Assembly (NCBI RefSeq): GCF_002936985.1 | Contig: NZ_MPZN01000023.1 | Location: 1-52,641, forward strand | Origin: Microterricola pindariensis | GTDB taxonomy: Bacteria > Actinomycetota > Actinomycetes > Actinomycetales > Microbacteriaceae | Direction: 5' to 3' | DNA length: 52,641 nucleotides | Shown here: one piece after another, positions 24,593-31,834 of the stretch | Layout: the number at the start of each line of letters is the position of its first letter | Numbering within the stretch: the first letter of the stretch is position 1 | Notes under the pieces: model-generated | Databases searched by the model: none | What the model was told of the DNA's origin: nothing | The model's input: only the letters and a program-made list of their open reading frames with translations | Position numbers and translations under genes: made by a program

Positions 24593-24649
24593 CTGCTGCT
24601 GCTGCTGCTGCTGCTGCTGCCGCTGCCGCTGCCGCTGCCGCTGCCGCCG
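24593..24649. repeat. CTG/CCG microsatellite
   Basis: Nine uninterrupted CTG units (24593-24619) run into four CCGCTG hexamers and terminal CCG units. The tract starts 7 bp after the methyltransferase stop and is non-coding. It is prone to slippage. Confidence 0.9.
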
Positions 24650-24652
24650 CAC

Positions 24653-24736
24653 ACCCAGTCAGCGGAGACGGCACCCCAGTGGGCCCCGAAACGGACGAGA
24701 CTCCGGCGTGTCGCGCGCCGTCTCCGCCGACCGGCT
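24653..24736. repeat. 84-bp dispersed palindromic element, copy A
   Basis: Ends are 17-nt inverted repeats with three mismatches, 24653-24669 and 24720-24736. The element is 84 bp, exactly the length of a second copy at 35330-35413. Both share the left end CCAGTCAGCGGA, an internal CCCGAAA and the right end GACCGGCTA. It carries no ORF. Confidence 0.65.
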
Positions 24737-24772
24737 AGGCAGACGACCGGCCAGGCCGCCGACCGGCTAGGC
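24729..24772. repeat. 16-bp tandem repeat, three units
   Basis: GACCGGCTAGGC at 24729, GACCGGCCAGGC at 24745 and GACCGGCTAGGC at 24761, spaced by AGAC and CGCC. The first unit is the right end of the palindromic element, and the last contains the TAG stop of the CebR-like gene. Confidence 0.8.
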
Positions 24773-25789
24773 CGAGGCGCGCCGCACGAGCGTGGTCGGC
24801 AGCACCAGGTGATCCTGGTGCGGGCGGCCCTCGATGATCTGCACGAGCAGCTCGGCCATCGCCTGGCCCATGCCGACGGCCGGCTGGCTCACGGTGGTGA
24901 GCGCCGGGGACGCCGTCTCGGCGAAGGAGTTGTCGTCGAAGCCGATCACCGCCACATCGCCCGGCACCTGACGCCCAGACTCGGCCAGCGCCTGGTACGC
25001 GCCGACGGCCATCTGGTCGTTCGCCGCGAACACGGCGTCGATGCCCGGCTCCCGCTCGAGCAGCCCGCGCATCGCCTCGGCACCCGACGCCACCGTGAAG
25101 TCGCCCTGCGCGACGAGGGAGTCGTCGAGGCCGTTCGCCCGCATCACCCCGCGCCAGCCGTCCAGGCGGTCGAAGCCGGGCGGCATGTCCTGCGGGCCGG
25201 CGATCGTCGCGATGCGGCGGCGGCCGGTGCCGATGAGGTGCTCCGTGGCAGCCGCGGCGCCGCCCCGGTTGTCGACGTCGACGAAGTACGGCTCGTTGTC
25301 CTCCGGCACCAGCGGCCGCCCGCCGTAGACAACGGGGAGGGTGCCGTTCAACTGCGCGTAGGAGTGGTCGCCGGTGTGGTGCGAGACAACGAGCGCGCCG
25401 TCCACATTGCCGCCGAGCAGGTAGCGCCGGGTCTTGCCCGAGTTCGCCTCCGACTCGATGAGCATGTTGAGCATGTACTCGGTGTCGGCCAGGTGCAGGG
25501 CGACGCCCTGCACCAGCTGCGCGAAGAAGGGGTCGGCGAAGATCTTCGCCGACGACTCGGGCACGATCAGCGCGATCACCTGGGTGCGCCGGCTGGCCAG
25601 CATCCGGGCCGCCCGGTTGGGCACATAGTTGAGTTCGGCGATGGCCCGGTTGACCGACTCGACGATCTCGGGGGTCACGGTGGGGGAACCGTTCACGACC
25701 CGCGAGACGGTGGCGCGCGAGACGCCCGCCTGTGCGGCCACCATTTCCAGCGTGGGAACGGGGGTATTACTGGTGCCTGGGCTGTTCAC
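24767..25789 (-). CDS. cebR: LacI-family regulator, CebR-like
   Basis: A 340-aa LacI/GalR repressor. The helix-turn-helix is at about residues 12-33 (VPTLEMVAAQAGVSRATVSRVV), then NYVPNRAARMLASRR and a sugar-sensing domain with VIALIVPESSAKIFADPFFAQ, LIGTGRRRIATIAG and GFDDNSFAETASPALTTVSQP. GTG 25789 is preceded by GGGGAA. It is the last gene of the binding protein-permease-permease-glucosidase operon, matching the Streptomyces cebR locus. In Streptomyces, CebR binds a palindrome with core GAGCGCTC and is released by cellobiose. Three copies of GAGAGCGCTCTC lie at this operon's promoter. The 3' end runs into a tandem repeat containing its stop codon. Confidence 0.88.
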   Translation of the reverse strand: MNSPGTSNTPVPTLEMVAAQAGVSRATVSRVVNGSPTVTPEIVESVNRAIAELNYVPNRAARMLASRRTQVIALIVPESSAKIFADPFFAQLVQGVALHLADTEYMLNMLIESEANSGKTRRYLLGGNVDGALVVSHHTGDHSYAQLNGTLPVVYGGRPLVPEDNEPYFVDVDNRGGAAAATEHLIGTGRRRIATIAGPQDMPPGFDRLDGWRGVMRANGLDDSLVAQGDFTVASGAEAMRGLLEREPGIDAVFAANDQMAVGAYQALAESGRQVPGDVAVIGFDDNSFAETASPALTTVSQPAVGMGQAMAELLVQIIEGRPHQDHLVLPTTLVRRASA

Positions 25790-25820
25790 GCGATTCCCCG
25801 TCTGTGCTGAGGAATCCACC

Positions 25821-27272
25821 CTACTGCGACTCGGCCGCGGCATGCTGGGCGGATTTCGCGCCCGCCCCGCTCCGGGCTTTCTCGCGCGCGATGCGCTCGG
25901 CGTAGGCGTGCCCGCTGTTCTTGATCGTGCGCAGCTGGGTGTCGTAGTCCACCCGCACGATGCCGAAGCGCTTATCGTAGCCCCACGACCACTCGAAGTT
26001 GTCGAGCAGCGACCAGACGAAGTAGCCGCGCACATCTGCGCCCTGCTCGATCGCGGCGCCGATGGCGTCGATGTGGTCGGCGATGAAGCGGGTGCGCTGC
26101 ACGTCGTTGACGCTGCCGTCCGCCTCGACGACGTCCTCGTAGGCCGCGCCGTTCTCGGTGACGTAGAGCGGCGGCAACTGCGGGTGCTCGGCGCCCAGGC
26201 GCACGAGCAGCTTCGTCAGCCCGGCGGGGTTCACCTCCCAGTCCATGGCGGTGCGCGGCAGCCCGCGGCTGGGGAAGGTGATGTACTCCGAGCCGATCCA
26301 CGGCGAGCTGATCTGCCGGTCGGTCGCGCCCGAGTGCCCGTCCGTCCCGGTGTCGTCCGGGTGGCCGCTCACCTGGTCGTCGTGGTAGTGGTTCACGCCG
26401 AGGAAGTCGATCGGGGTGCCGATGATCTCGAGGTCGCCGTCCTGAATGACGTCCCGGATGCCGAACTGCTCGAGGTCGGTGTAGGCATCCTCCGGGTAGG
26501 CGCCGGTCACGATCGGCTCCAGGAAGACGCGGTTCTGCAGCAGGTCGAAACGCCGCGCCGCCTCGAGGTCGACGGGGTCGGCGGCATCCAGCGGGATCGC
26601 GTTGGAGAGGTTGAGCGTGATGCCGATCTGCAGCGGCTCGTCCGACAGGGCGCGCAGGCGGTTCACGGCGAGGCCGTGCGCGAGGTGCTGGTGGTGGATC
26701 GCGGCCACCGTGGCGCGCGGGTCGCGCCGCCCGGGGGCGTGCACCCCGGCCCCGTAGCCGAGGATCGCCGAGCAGAACGGCTCGTTGAAGGTGGTCCAGT
26801 TGCTCACCCGGTCGCCGAGCGCGCCGTGGACGGCCTCGGCGTAGTCGGCGAAGCGGTGGGCGGTGTCGCGGTTGGCCCAGCCGCCCTTCTCCTCGAGGGC
26901 CTGCGGCAGATCCCAGTGGTAGAGGGTGAGCCAGGGCAGGATGCCGGCATCCTGCAGCTCGTCGACGAGACGCGAGTAGAAGTCGAGCCCCTTCTGGTTC
27001 ACCGTGTGTCCGTCGGGCACCACGCGGGCCCAGCTGGTGGAGAAGCGGTAGGAGTCCAGGCCGATCTGCTTCATGATCGCCACGTCGCCGGGGTAGCGGT
27101 GGTAGTGGTCGACGGCCACCTCGGGGGTGTCGCCGTTGGCGACGGCGCCGGGCACGCGCGCGAAGGCGTCCCAGATGGAGTCGAGCTTGCCGTCTTCGTG
27201 GCCTGCGCCCTCGATCTGGGCGGCGGCGGTGGCCGAGCCCCAGATGAACGTCGGGGGGAAATGGGTAGTCAT
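25821..27272 (-). CDS. bglC: GH1 beta-glucosidase
   Basis: A 483-aa family 1 glycoside hydrolase without a signal peptide, so cytoplasmic. It starts FPPTFIWGSATAAAQIEGA, has the acid/base Glu164 in TFNEP and the nucleophile Glu373 in LYVTENGAAYED, then YFVWSLLDNFEWSWGYDKRFGIV near the C-terminus. It should hydrolyse imported cellobiose or cello-oligosaccharides to glucose. The start overlaps the permease stop in TGATG (one shared base), so it is translationally coupled to the transporter. The last ~20 residues are Ala/Lys-rich and probably disordered. Confidence 0.93.
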   Translation of the reverse strand: MTTHFPPTFIWGSATAAAQIEGAGHEDGKLDSIWDAFARVPGAVANGDTPEVAVDHYHRYPGDVAIMKQIGLDSYRFSTSWARVVPDGHTVNQKGLDFYSRLVDELQDAGILPWLTLYHWDLPQALEEKGGWANRDTAHRFADYAEAVHGALGDRVSNWTTFNEPFCSAILGYGAGVHAPGRRDPRATVAAIHHQHLAHGLAVNRLRALSDEPLQIGITLNLSNAIPLDAADPVDLEAARRFDLLQNRVFLEPIVTGAYPEDAYTDLEQFGIRDVIQDGDLEIIGTPIDFLGVNHYHDDQVSGHPDDTGTDGHSGATDRQISSPWIGSEYITFPSRGLPRTAMDWEVNPAGLTKLLVRLGAEHPQLPPLYVTENGAAYEDVVEADGSVNDVQRTRFIADHIDAIGAAIEQGADVRGYFVWSLLDNFEWSWGYDKRFGIVRVDYDTQLRTIKNSGHAYAERIAREKARSGAGAKSAQHAAAESQ

Positions 27273-28186
27273 CAGCCCTTCACGGCTCCTTGCATGATTC
27301 CTGAGATGAGTTGCTTGCCCGCCACGATGAACAGCACAAGCAATGGAATGGTGGCCATGACCGCGCCGGTGAGCACGATCGAGTAATCGATGTAGTAGCC
27401 AGACTGCAACTGACCGAGGGCTGTCTGCAAGGTCGGGTTTCCCGGGTTCAGCACGATGAGCGGCCAGAGGTAGTCCGTCCAGGCCGTCATGAACGTGAAC
27501 AGGGCGAGGATGGCCATCGCCGGCCGGGCAGCGGGCACCGCCACCGTGAGGAAGGTGCGGAACTGTCCGGCGCCGTCCACCCGGGCGGCCTCGATCAGCT
27601 CGTCCGGGATGACGTCGACCAGGTACTGGCGCATGAAGAACACGCCGAACGCCGTCACCAGGGTCGGCACGATCACGGCGCCGAGCTCGCCCGTCCAGCC
27701 GAGCTGGCGCATCACCATGAACAACGGGATGATGCCGAGCTGGGTCGGGATGGCCATGGTGGCGATCACGAAGATCATCAGGCCGTCGCGGCCGCGGAAG
27801 CGGAGCTTGGCGAAGGCGTAGCCGGCCAGCGTGGAGAACACCACGACGGAGACGGTGATGACGAGCGAGATGATGATGCTGTTGCCGAGCGCCTTCCAGA
27901 ACGGGATGGCGTCGAGCACGGTGGCGGCGTTGGCGAGGAAGTTGCCGCCCGGGATGAGCGGGAGCGTCTCGCCGCGGGTGGCGTTCGTGCCGCTGGCGAC
28001 CACGAACGACCACCACAGCGGGTACGCGGTGCCGAGCATGAAGGCGGTGAGCAGGCCGTAGACGAGGAAGCCGGGGCGGTCGCCGGCGCCACGGCGCAGC
28101 CGCAGGCGCTTGCGGGCGGGTGCCTGCGGCTGCGCAGCGGGCTCGCCTGACGCGGCCGGGGCGGCCTCGGTGAGTGTGCTGGTCAT
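27272..28186 (-). CDS. cebG: Carbohydrate ABC transporter permease (MalG/CebG-like)
   Basis: A 304-aa inner-membrane permease of the MalFGK family with about six hydrophobic helices, after a 45-residue cytoplasmic N-terminus rich in Ala and Pro. The EAA loop appears as DELIEAARVDGAGQFRTFLTVAVPAARP around residue 195, the contact site for the ATPase. It overlaps the upstream permease gene by 4 nt (ATGA) and the glucosidase by 1 nt. No ATPase gene is present; in Streptomyces the Ceb importer borrows the shared ATPase MsiK, and the same is likely here. Confidence 0.92.
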   Translation of the reverse strand: MTSTLTEAAPAASGEPAAQPQAPARKRLRLRRGAGDRPGFLVYGLLTAFMLGTAYPLWWSFVVASGTNATRGETLPLIPGGNFLANAATVLDAIPFWKALGNSIIISLVITVSVVVFSTLAGYAFAKLRFRGRDGLMIFVIATMAIPTQLGIIPLFMVMRQLGWTGELGAVIVPTLVTAFGVFFMRQYLVDVIPDELIEAARVDGAGQFRTFLTVAVPAARPAMAILALFTFMTAWTDYLWPLIVLNPGNPTLQTALGQLQSGYYIDYSIVLTGAVMATIPLLVLFIVAGKQLISGIMQGAVKG

Positions 28187-29229
28187 GACCGACCTCCTCG
28201 GTAGTTCTTGAGCGCGCGGGCCGTGCGCTTGTCGTTGCTGCGCTGCTCGGCGCTGGCGATCCGCTGCGAGAGGAAGAAGTTCAGCAGGCCGATCAGCACG
28301 ATGAGGATGAAGAGCAGGAAGGCGATGGCCGAGGCCTTGCCGAGGTTCTGGCGGAAGAACGCCATCTCCCAGAGGTAGAGCACCGTGGTCTGGAACTGCC
28401 GGTCGGCGCCGCCGATGCCGCCCGCGCTGGAGACGTCGAACAGCTTCGGCTCGGTGAAGATCTGCAGGCCGCCGATGGTCGCCGTGATGACGACGAAGAC
28501 GAGGGTGGGGCGGATGCTGGGGATGGTGAGGGAGAAGAAGCGGCGGATCGGGCCGGCGCCGTCGATGGCGGCCGACTCGTAGATGTCGCGCGGCACCGCC
28601 TGCATCGCGGCGAGCAGGATGAGCGCGTTGTAGCCGGTCCAGCGCCAGTTCACCATGCTGGCGATGGCGATGTGGCTGGCGAAGACGTCGTGCTTCCAGG
28701 CGACCGGGTCGAGGCCGAAGACGCCGAGGATGTTGTTGACGAGCCCGGACTGCTCGTTGAACACGCTGGAGAAGATCAGCGTCACCGCCACCGGTGTGAC
28801 GACGTACGGCAGCAGCACGCTCATCCGCCAGAAGGTCTTCGCACGGAGGTTCTGGTCGAGCACGGCGGCGAGGGCGAGGGCGACGAAGATCTGCGGGATC
28901 GCCGAGAGCAGGAAGATGCTCACCGTGTTGAAGATGGAGTTCCAGAAGAAGCGGTCGCCGAGGATCGTGACGAAGTTCTGGATGCCGACGAAGTCGCCCT
29001 GGCCCTTCAGCAGGTCCCAGTCGTGCATCGATACCACTGCGGTGTACAGCAGGGGGAAGAGGCCGACGATGCCGAACAACACGAAGAAGGGCGAGATGTA
29101 GAGGTACGGCGAGGCCTTGCTGTCGAGGGCGCTCATCCGCCGGCGCCAGGGCGCGGCCTTGCGCGGCGCCGGCCCGTCGGCCGGGGCCTGGGCGCTCCCG
29201 GCCGGTGGCCGGTTGAGGGTGGAGGTCAT
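28183..29229 (-). CDS. cebF: Carbohydrate ABC transporter permease (MalF/CebF-like)
   Basis: A 348-aa permease with six or more membrane segments. The EAA-type loop reads DIYESAAIDGAGPIRRFFSLTIPSIRP around residue 240. SPYLYISPFFVLFGIVGLFPLLY forms the first helix near residue 40. ATG 29229 was chosen; a start 22 codons upstream reads through low-complexity sequence from the intercistronic hairpin region. It pairs with the product of 27272-28186 to form the channel for cellobiose or related glucosides. Confidence 0.9.
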   Translation of the reverse strand: MTSTLNRPPAGSAQAPADGPAPRKAAPWRRRMSALDSKASPYLYISPFFVLFGIVGLFPLLYTAVVSMHDWDLLKGQGDFVGIQNFVTILGDRFFWNSIFNTVSIFLLSAIPQIFVALALAAVLDQNLRAKTFWRMSVLLPYVVTPVAVTLIFSSVFNEQSGLVNNILGVFGLDPVAWKHDVFASHIAIASMVNWRWTGYNALILLAAMQAVPRDIYESAAIDGAGPIRRFFSLTIPSIRPTLVFVVITATIGGLQIFTEPKLFDVSSAGGIGGADRQFQTTVLYLWEMAFFRQNLGKASAIAFLLFILIVLIGLLNFFLSQRIASAEQRSNDKRTARALKNYRGGRS

Positions 29230-29281
29230 CGTGTGTCCGATTTCGAAGAGGTGAAGCGGTGGTGGTGCGGGTTGACAGGGT

Positions 29282-29314
29282 GGGGTCCCCGACACGGTGT
29301 TGCTCGGGGACCCC
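29282..29314 (-). terminator. Intercistronic hairpin after the cellobiose receptor gene
   Basis: GGGGTCCCCGA (29282-29292) pairs perfectly with TCGGGGACCCC (29304-29314) across an 11-nt loop. It lies 19 bp beyond the receptor stop, with no U-tract. It probably sets higher receptor than permease levels. Confidence 0.6.
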
Positions 29315-29332
29315 GGAGTTGTGCTGCCGCTC

Positions 29333-30649
29333 TTAGTCGATGAGCTCGTTCAACAGCGTCACGGCCTCTGCCCAGCCGGTCTCGGCGTTGGCTGCGCCGC
29401 TGTCCAGCTTCTGGGTGACCGGTCCGAAGACGTTCTCCTGGATGATCGAGTCATCCGGGCCCTTGAACTGGGCGACGACACCCTGGGCGCGTGCGGCCAG
29501 GATCGTGCCGACGGGTGCGTCGTTGAAGAACTCGTTCGGCGTCGGGTTGCTGGCGAGCTCGTCCTGGGCTGCAGCGACGCTCGGGAAGGCGCCGGCCGCC
29601 GCGAACTGTCCGAGCTGCTGCTTGGCCTCGGTCAGCCAGGAGGCGAGCTTGGCCGCCTCTGTCTTGTGCTCGCTGGTCTCGGGAACGGCGAGGAACGCGC
29701 CACCCCAGTTGGCTGCGCCGCCGGGGAACACGTCGGCGAAGTCCCAGCCGGTCGTGGCGTCGCCGCCGCCGGCCTCGGTCTGGCCCTGCACGACACCGAG
29801 CATCCAGCCGGGGCAGACGAAGGTGGCGAAGGTGCCGTCAACGAACGACTTGCCGCCGTTCCAGTCCCACTGGGCCTGGGCGGCGGAGAGGCCGTCCGCG
29901 GCAGCGCCGGCGAGGAGCGCCCAGCGCTCCTGCAGCTCGGTGTTGCCCTCGACGTTCAGTTCGCCGTCGGCGGTGTAGTAGCCCTCGTCGAGCTGGTTGA
30001 CCATCGAGTTCCAGACGAACCCGGACTGGTCGTACCAGGCCTTGCCCGTTGCGGCCTTGTAGGCGTTGCCGGTGGCGAAGAAGTCTTCCCAGCTGGCGTC
30101 GTCGCCGCCGAGCAGCTCGGCAACGGCCTCGCGGTCGCTCGGCAGGCCGGCCGCCTCGAACAGCGCGCCGTTGTAGCAGAGGCCCTGCGGGCCGATGTCG
30201 GTGCCGTAGCCGATGATGCGGCCGCTGGGGTCGGTGGCTTGGGCGAGCTTCCAGTCGACCCAGTCCGCCTTGCGGTCGTTGATGCCGTAGTCGGCCAGGT
30301 CGACGAACTGGTCGGAGACCTCCATGATCGAGCCGAGCCAGCCCTCCTCCAGCGCGACGATGTCGGAGAGGCCGGAGCCCGCCGCGATCTTCGTGAAGGT
30401 GTCGGTGCGGGCGTTGCCGCCGGTGTCGATGTTGGTCGCAGTGATCGTGACGTTCTCGTTCTCCGCCTCGTACTGCTTGTACAGCTCGTCGTACCCGAAG
30501 GTGCCGAACGTGGTGATGGTCAGTTCGACCGGGCTGTCGGATGATTCCGGCGAGGTTCCTCCGCCGGAGGCGCATCCTGTGGCCAGTAGTGCGAATGCTG
30601 CTGCGCCGGCGACGGTGGCAACAGCAGTTGTGCGTCGTGAGAGCTTCAC
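29333..30649 (-). CDS. cebE: Cellobiose/cello-oligosaccharide-binding lipoprotein (CebE-like)
   Basis: A 438-aa family 1 solute receptor. The signal peptide ends in LATGC, with the lipidated Cys at residue 26, and a Gly/Ser/Glu linker follows. The mature domain begins LTITTFGTFGYDELYKQYEAE and contains IGYGTDIGPQGLCYNGALFEAAGLP and FAAAGAFPSVAAAQDEL. GTG 30649 fits AAGGAG at 5 nt better than the GTG two codons upstream, which would abut the ribosome site. It is the first gene of the operon, driven by a TTGACA/TAGCAT promoter with three CebR-type palindromes. Confidence 0.9.
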   Translation of the reverse strand: MKLSRRTTAVATVAGAAAFALLATGCASGGGTSPESSDSPVELTITTFGTFGYDELYKQYEAENENVTITATNIDTGGNARTDTFTKIAAGSGLSDIVALEEGWLGSIMEVSDQFVDLADYGINDRKADWVDWKLAQATDPSGRIIGYGTDIGPQGLCYNGALFEAAGLPSDREAVAELLGGDDASWEDFFATGNAYKAATGKAWYDQSGFVWNSMVNQLDEGYYTADGELNVEGNTELQERWALLAGAAADGLSAAQAQWDWNGGKSFVDGTFATFVCPGWMLGVVQGQTEAGGGDATTGWDFADVFPGGAANWGGAFLAVPETSEHKTEAAKLASWLTEAKQQLGQFAAAGAFPSVAAAQDELASNPTPNEFFNDAPVGTILAARAQGVVAQFKGPDDSIIQENVFGPVTQKLDSGAANAETGWAEAVTLLNELID

Positions 30650-30703
30650 GGTCACTCCTTTGTGCGTGGTGTGTGGGTGGGTGTTTTGTTGTGGTTGTTG
30701 CTA

Positions 30704-30715
30704 GAGAGCGCTCTC
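30704..30715. promoter_or_regulatory. CebR-type operator 3
   Basis: GAGAGCGCTCTC, a perfect 12-bp palindrome downstream of the predicted transcription start, 55 bp before the receptor start codon. Confidence 0.75.
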
Positions 30716-30727
30716 ACTGCAAGGCAA

Positions 30728-30739
30728 GAGAGCGCTCTC
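30728..30739. promoter_or_regulatory. CebR-type operator 2
   Basis: GAGAGCGCTCTC, identical to operator 3 and 24 bp from it. It lies just downstream of the predicted transcription start. Confidence 0.75.
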
Positions 30740-30754
30740 ACGACTGCTCAGCCG

Positions 30755-30784
30755 ATGCTAGGGAAGGCAAGTGGACTTTGTCAA
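30755..30784 (-). promoter_or_regulatory. Promoter of the cebEFG-bglC-cebR operon
   Basis: On the minus strand TTGACA (30779-30784) and TAGCAT (30755-30760) are separated by 18 bp. The -35 overlaps the edge of operator 1. A leader of about 100 nt precedes the receptor start. Confidence 0.7.
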
Positions 30785-30800
30785 GAGAGCGCTCTCTTGA
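30781..30800. promoter_or_regulatory. CebR-type operator 1, 20-bp perfect palindrome
   Basis: TCAAGAGAGCGCTCTCTTGA is perfectly symmetric and contains the same 12-bp core as the other two sites. Its edge forms part of the TTGACA box, so occupancy would block the promoter. Confidence 0.8.
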
Positions 30801-30862
30801 ATTTTTCAGGGCGCCGGAGTCCGGCCGCGCCGGGGCCGCGCGGAATGCCCAGCCATGCCGAG

Positions 30863-30868
30863 TACGCT
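30863..30868 (+). promoter_or_regulatory. -10 box of a leaderless VanY-type gene
   Basis: TACGCT, 7 nt before GTG 30876, with no ribosome site between. Confidence 0.5.
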
Positions 30869-30875
30869 CGGGGGT

Positions 30876-31706
30876 GTGTCTGAACTGCAACGCCCCCGTC
30901 GCCGGCTCTCCCGCCAGGTGCGGCTGCGGCGTACGATCGCCGCGGCCGTTCTCGCCGGTGTGATCGCCGGGGCCATCGCCATCGGCGCGGCGGCCGGCGC
31001 AGACCGTGACGCGCAGGCCTCGAACGAACCGAGCGGAACGCCGACCGCGACGCCGGACCCGACGCCGAGCGAGCCGGCGCGCCCGTCGCCCGACGTCACC
31101 GCGCCCCCGGTGCTCGTTCCGAGCTTCGACAAGTCCGCGCGCTCGATCGACGACCCCAACAGCATCTGGCTCGTGGTCAACAAGCTGCGCCCGCTCAACC
31201 CCGCCGACTACGCGCCCGCCGACCTCGTGACCGTGCCGGTTGCGCACACGTGGGACCCGCTCATGCGCCAGGAGGCCTCGGACGCCATCGTCACGATGTT
31301 CGCCGCCGCGACATCCGAGGCGGGGCTCTCGTTGGCCTCGAACAGCGCCTACCGCAGCTACACCACGCAGGTCGAGCTCTATGCCGGCGACGACAACCTC
31401 ACTGCGCGCCCCGGCTACAGCGAGCACCAGACCGGGCTCACCATGGACATCGGGGCCACCTCGGGCGTGTGCTCGCTGGCCACCTGCTTCACCGACACGG
31501 CCGAGGGCGTCTGGCTCCGCGACAACGCCTGGCGCTTCGGCTATTTGCTGCGCTACCCGGCCGACAAGACCGCGGTGACCGGCTACGACTTCGAGCCGTG
31601 GCACTTCCGCTACATCGGCGTGGAGCTCTCCACCGAGATGCACAACACCGGCTTCACCACGCTCGAGGAGTTCTTCGGCCTGCCCGCCGCCCCCGCCTAC
31701 CCGTAG
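30876..31706 (+). CDS. D-alanyl-D-alanine carboxypeptidase, VanY family
   Basis: A 276-aa membrane-anchored peptidase. A basic N-terminus (RRRLSRQVRLRR) precedes one hydrophobic helix at about residues 21-42 (signal anchor), then a Pro/Thr/Ser linker to residue 80. The catalytic domain has NSAYRSYTTQ (about 156-165), the zinc motif SEHQTGLTMD with His184 and Asp191, and FEPWHFRYIG with the Glu base and the final His. It should trim the terminal D-Ala of peptidoglycan stem peptides outside the cell. GTG 30876 is preferred because TACGCT lies 7 nt upstream; ATG 30855 would begin before that box. Confidence 0.87.
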   Translation: MSELQRPRRRLSRQVRLRRTIAAAVLAGVIAGAIAIGAAAGADRDAQASNEPSGTPTATPDPTPSEPARPSPDVTAPPVLVPSFDKSARSIDDPNSIWLVVNKLRPLNPADYAPADLVTVPVAHTWDPLMRQEASDAIVTMFAAATSEAGLSLASNSAYRSYTTQVELYAGDDNLTARPGYSEHQTGLTMDIGATSGVCSLATCFTDTAEGVWLRDNAWRFGYLLRYPADKTAVTGYDFEPWHFRYIGVELSTEMHNTGFTTLEEFFGLPAAPAYP

Positions 31707-31834
31707 ACCGGCGCCCCGGCGCCCCGCGGCGCGACTCGTTCCCGCGGCGTGTCGCCCGGCTCCTCCACAACGCGGCGGCAATGCAGCAGACTGAGGGGCG
31801 CGGATGCCGCCGGCCCCGCTGACGAGGGGATTCC

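Noticed and set aside
24729-24772. CRISPR-like short repeats
   Set aside because: Only three units with 4-bp spacers of fixed period and no cas genes; it is a simple tandem repeat.
23663-24772. Restriction-modification or defence island around the methyltransferase
   Set aside because: Flanking genes are LtrA and a cellobiose regulator; no nuclease, helicase or toxin-antitoxin gene is visible.
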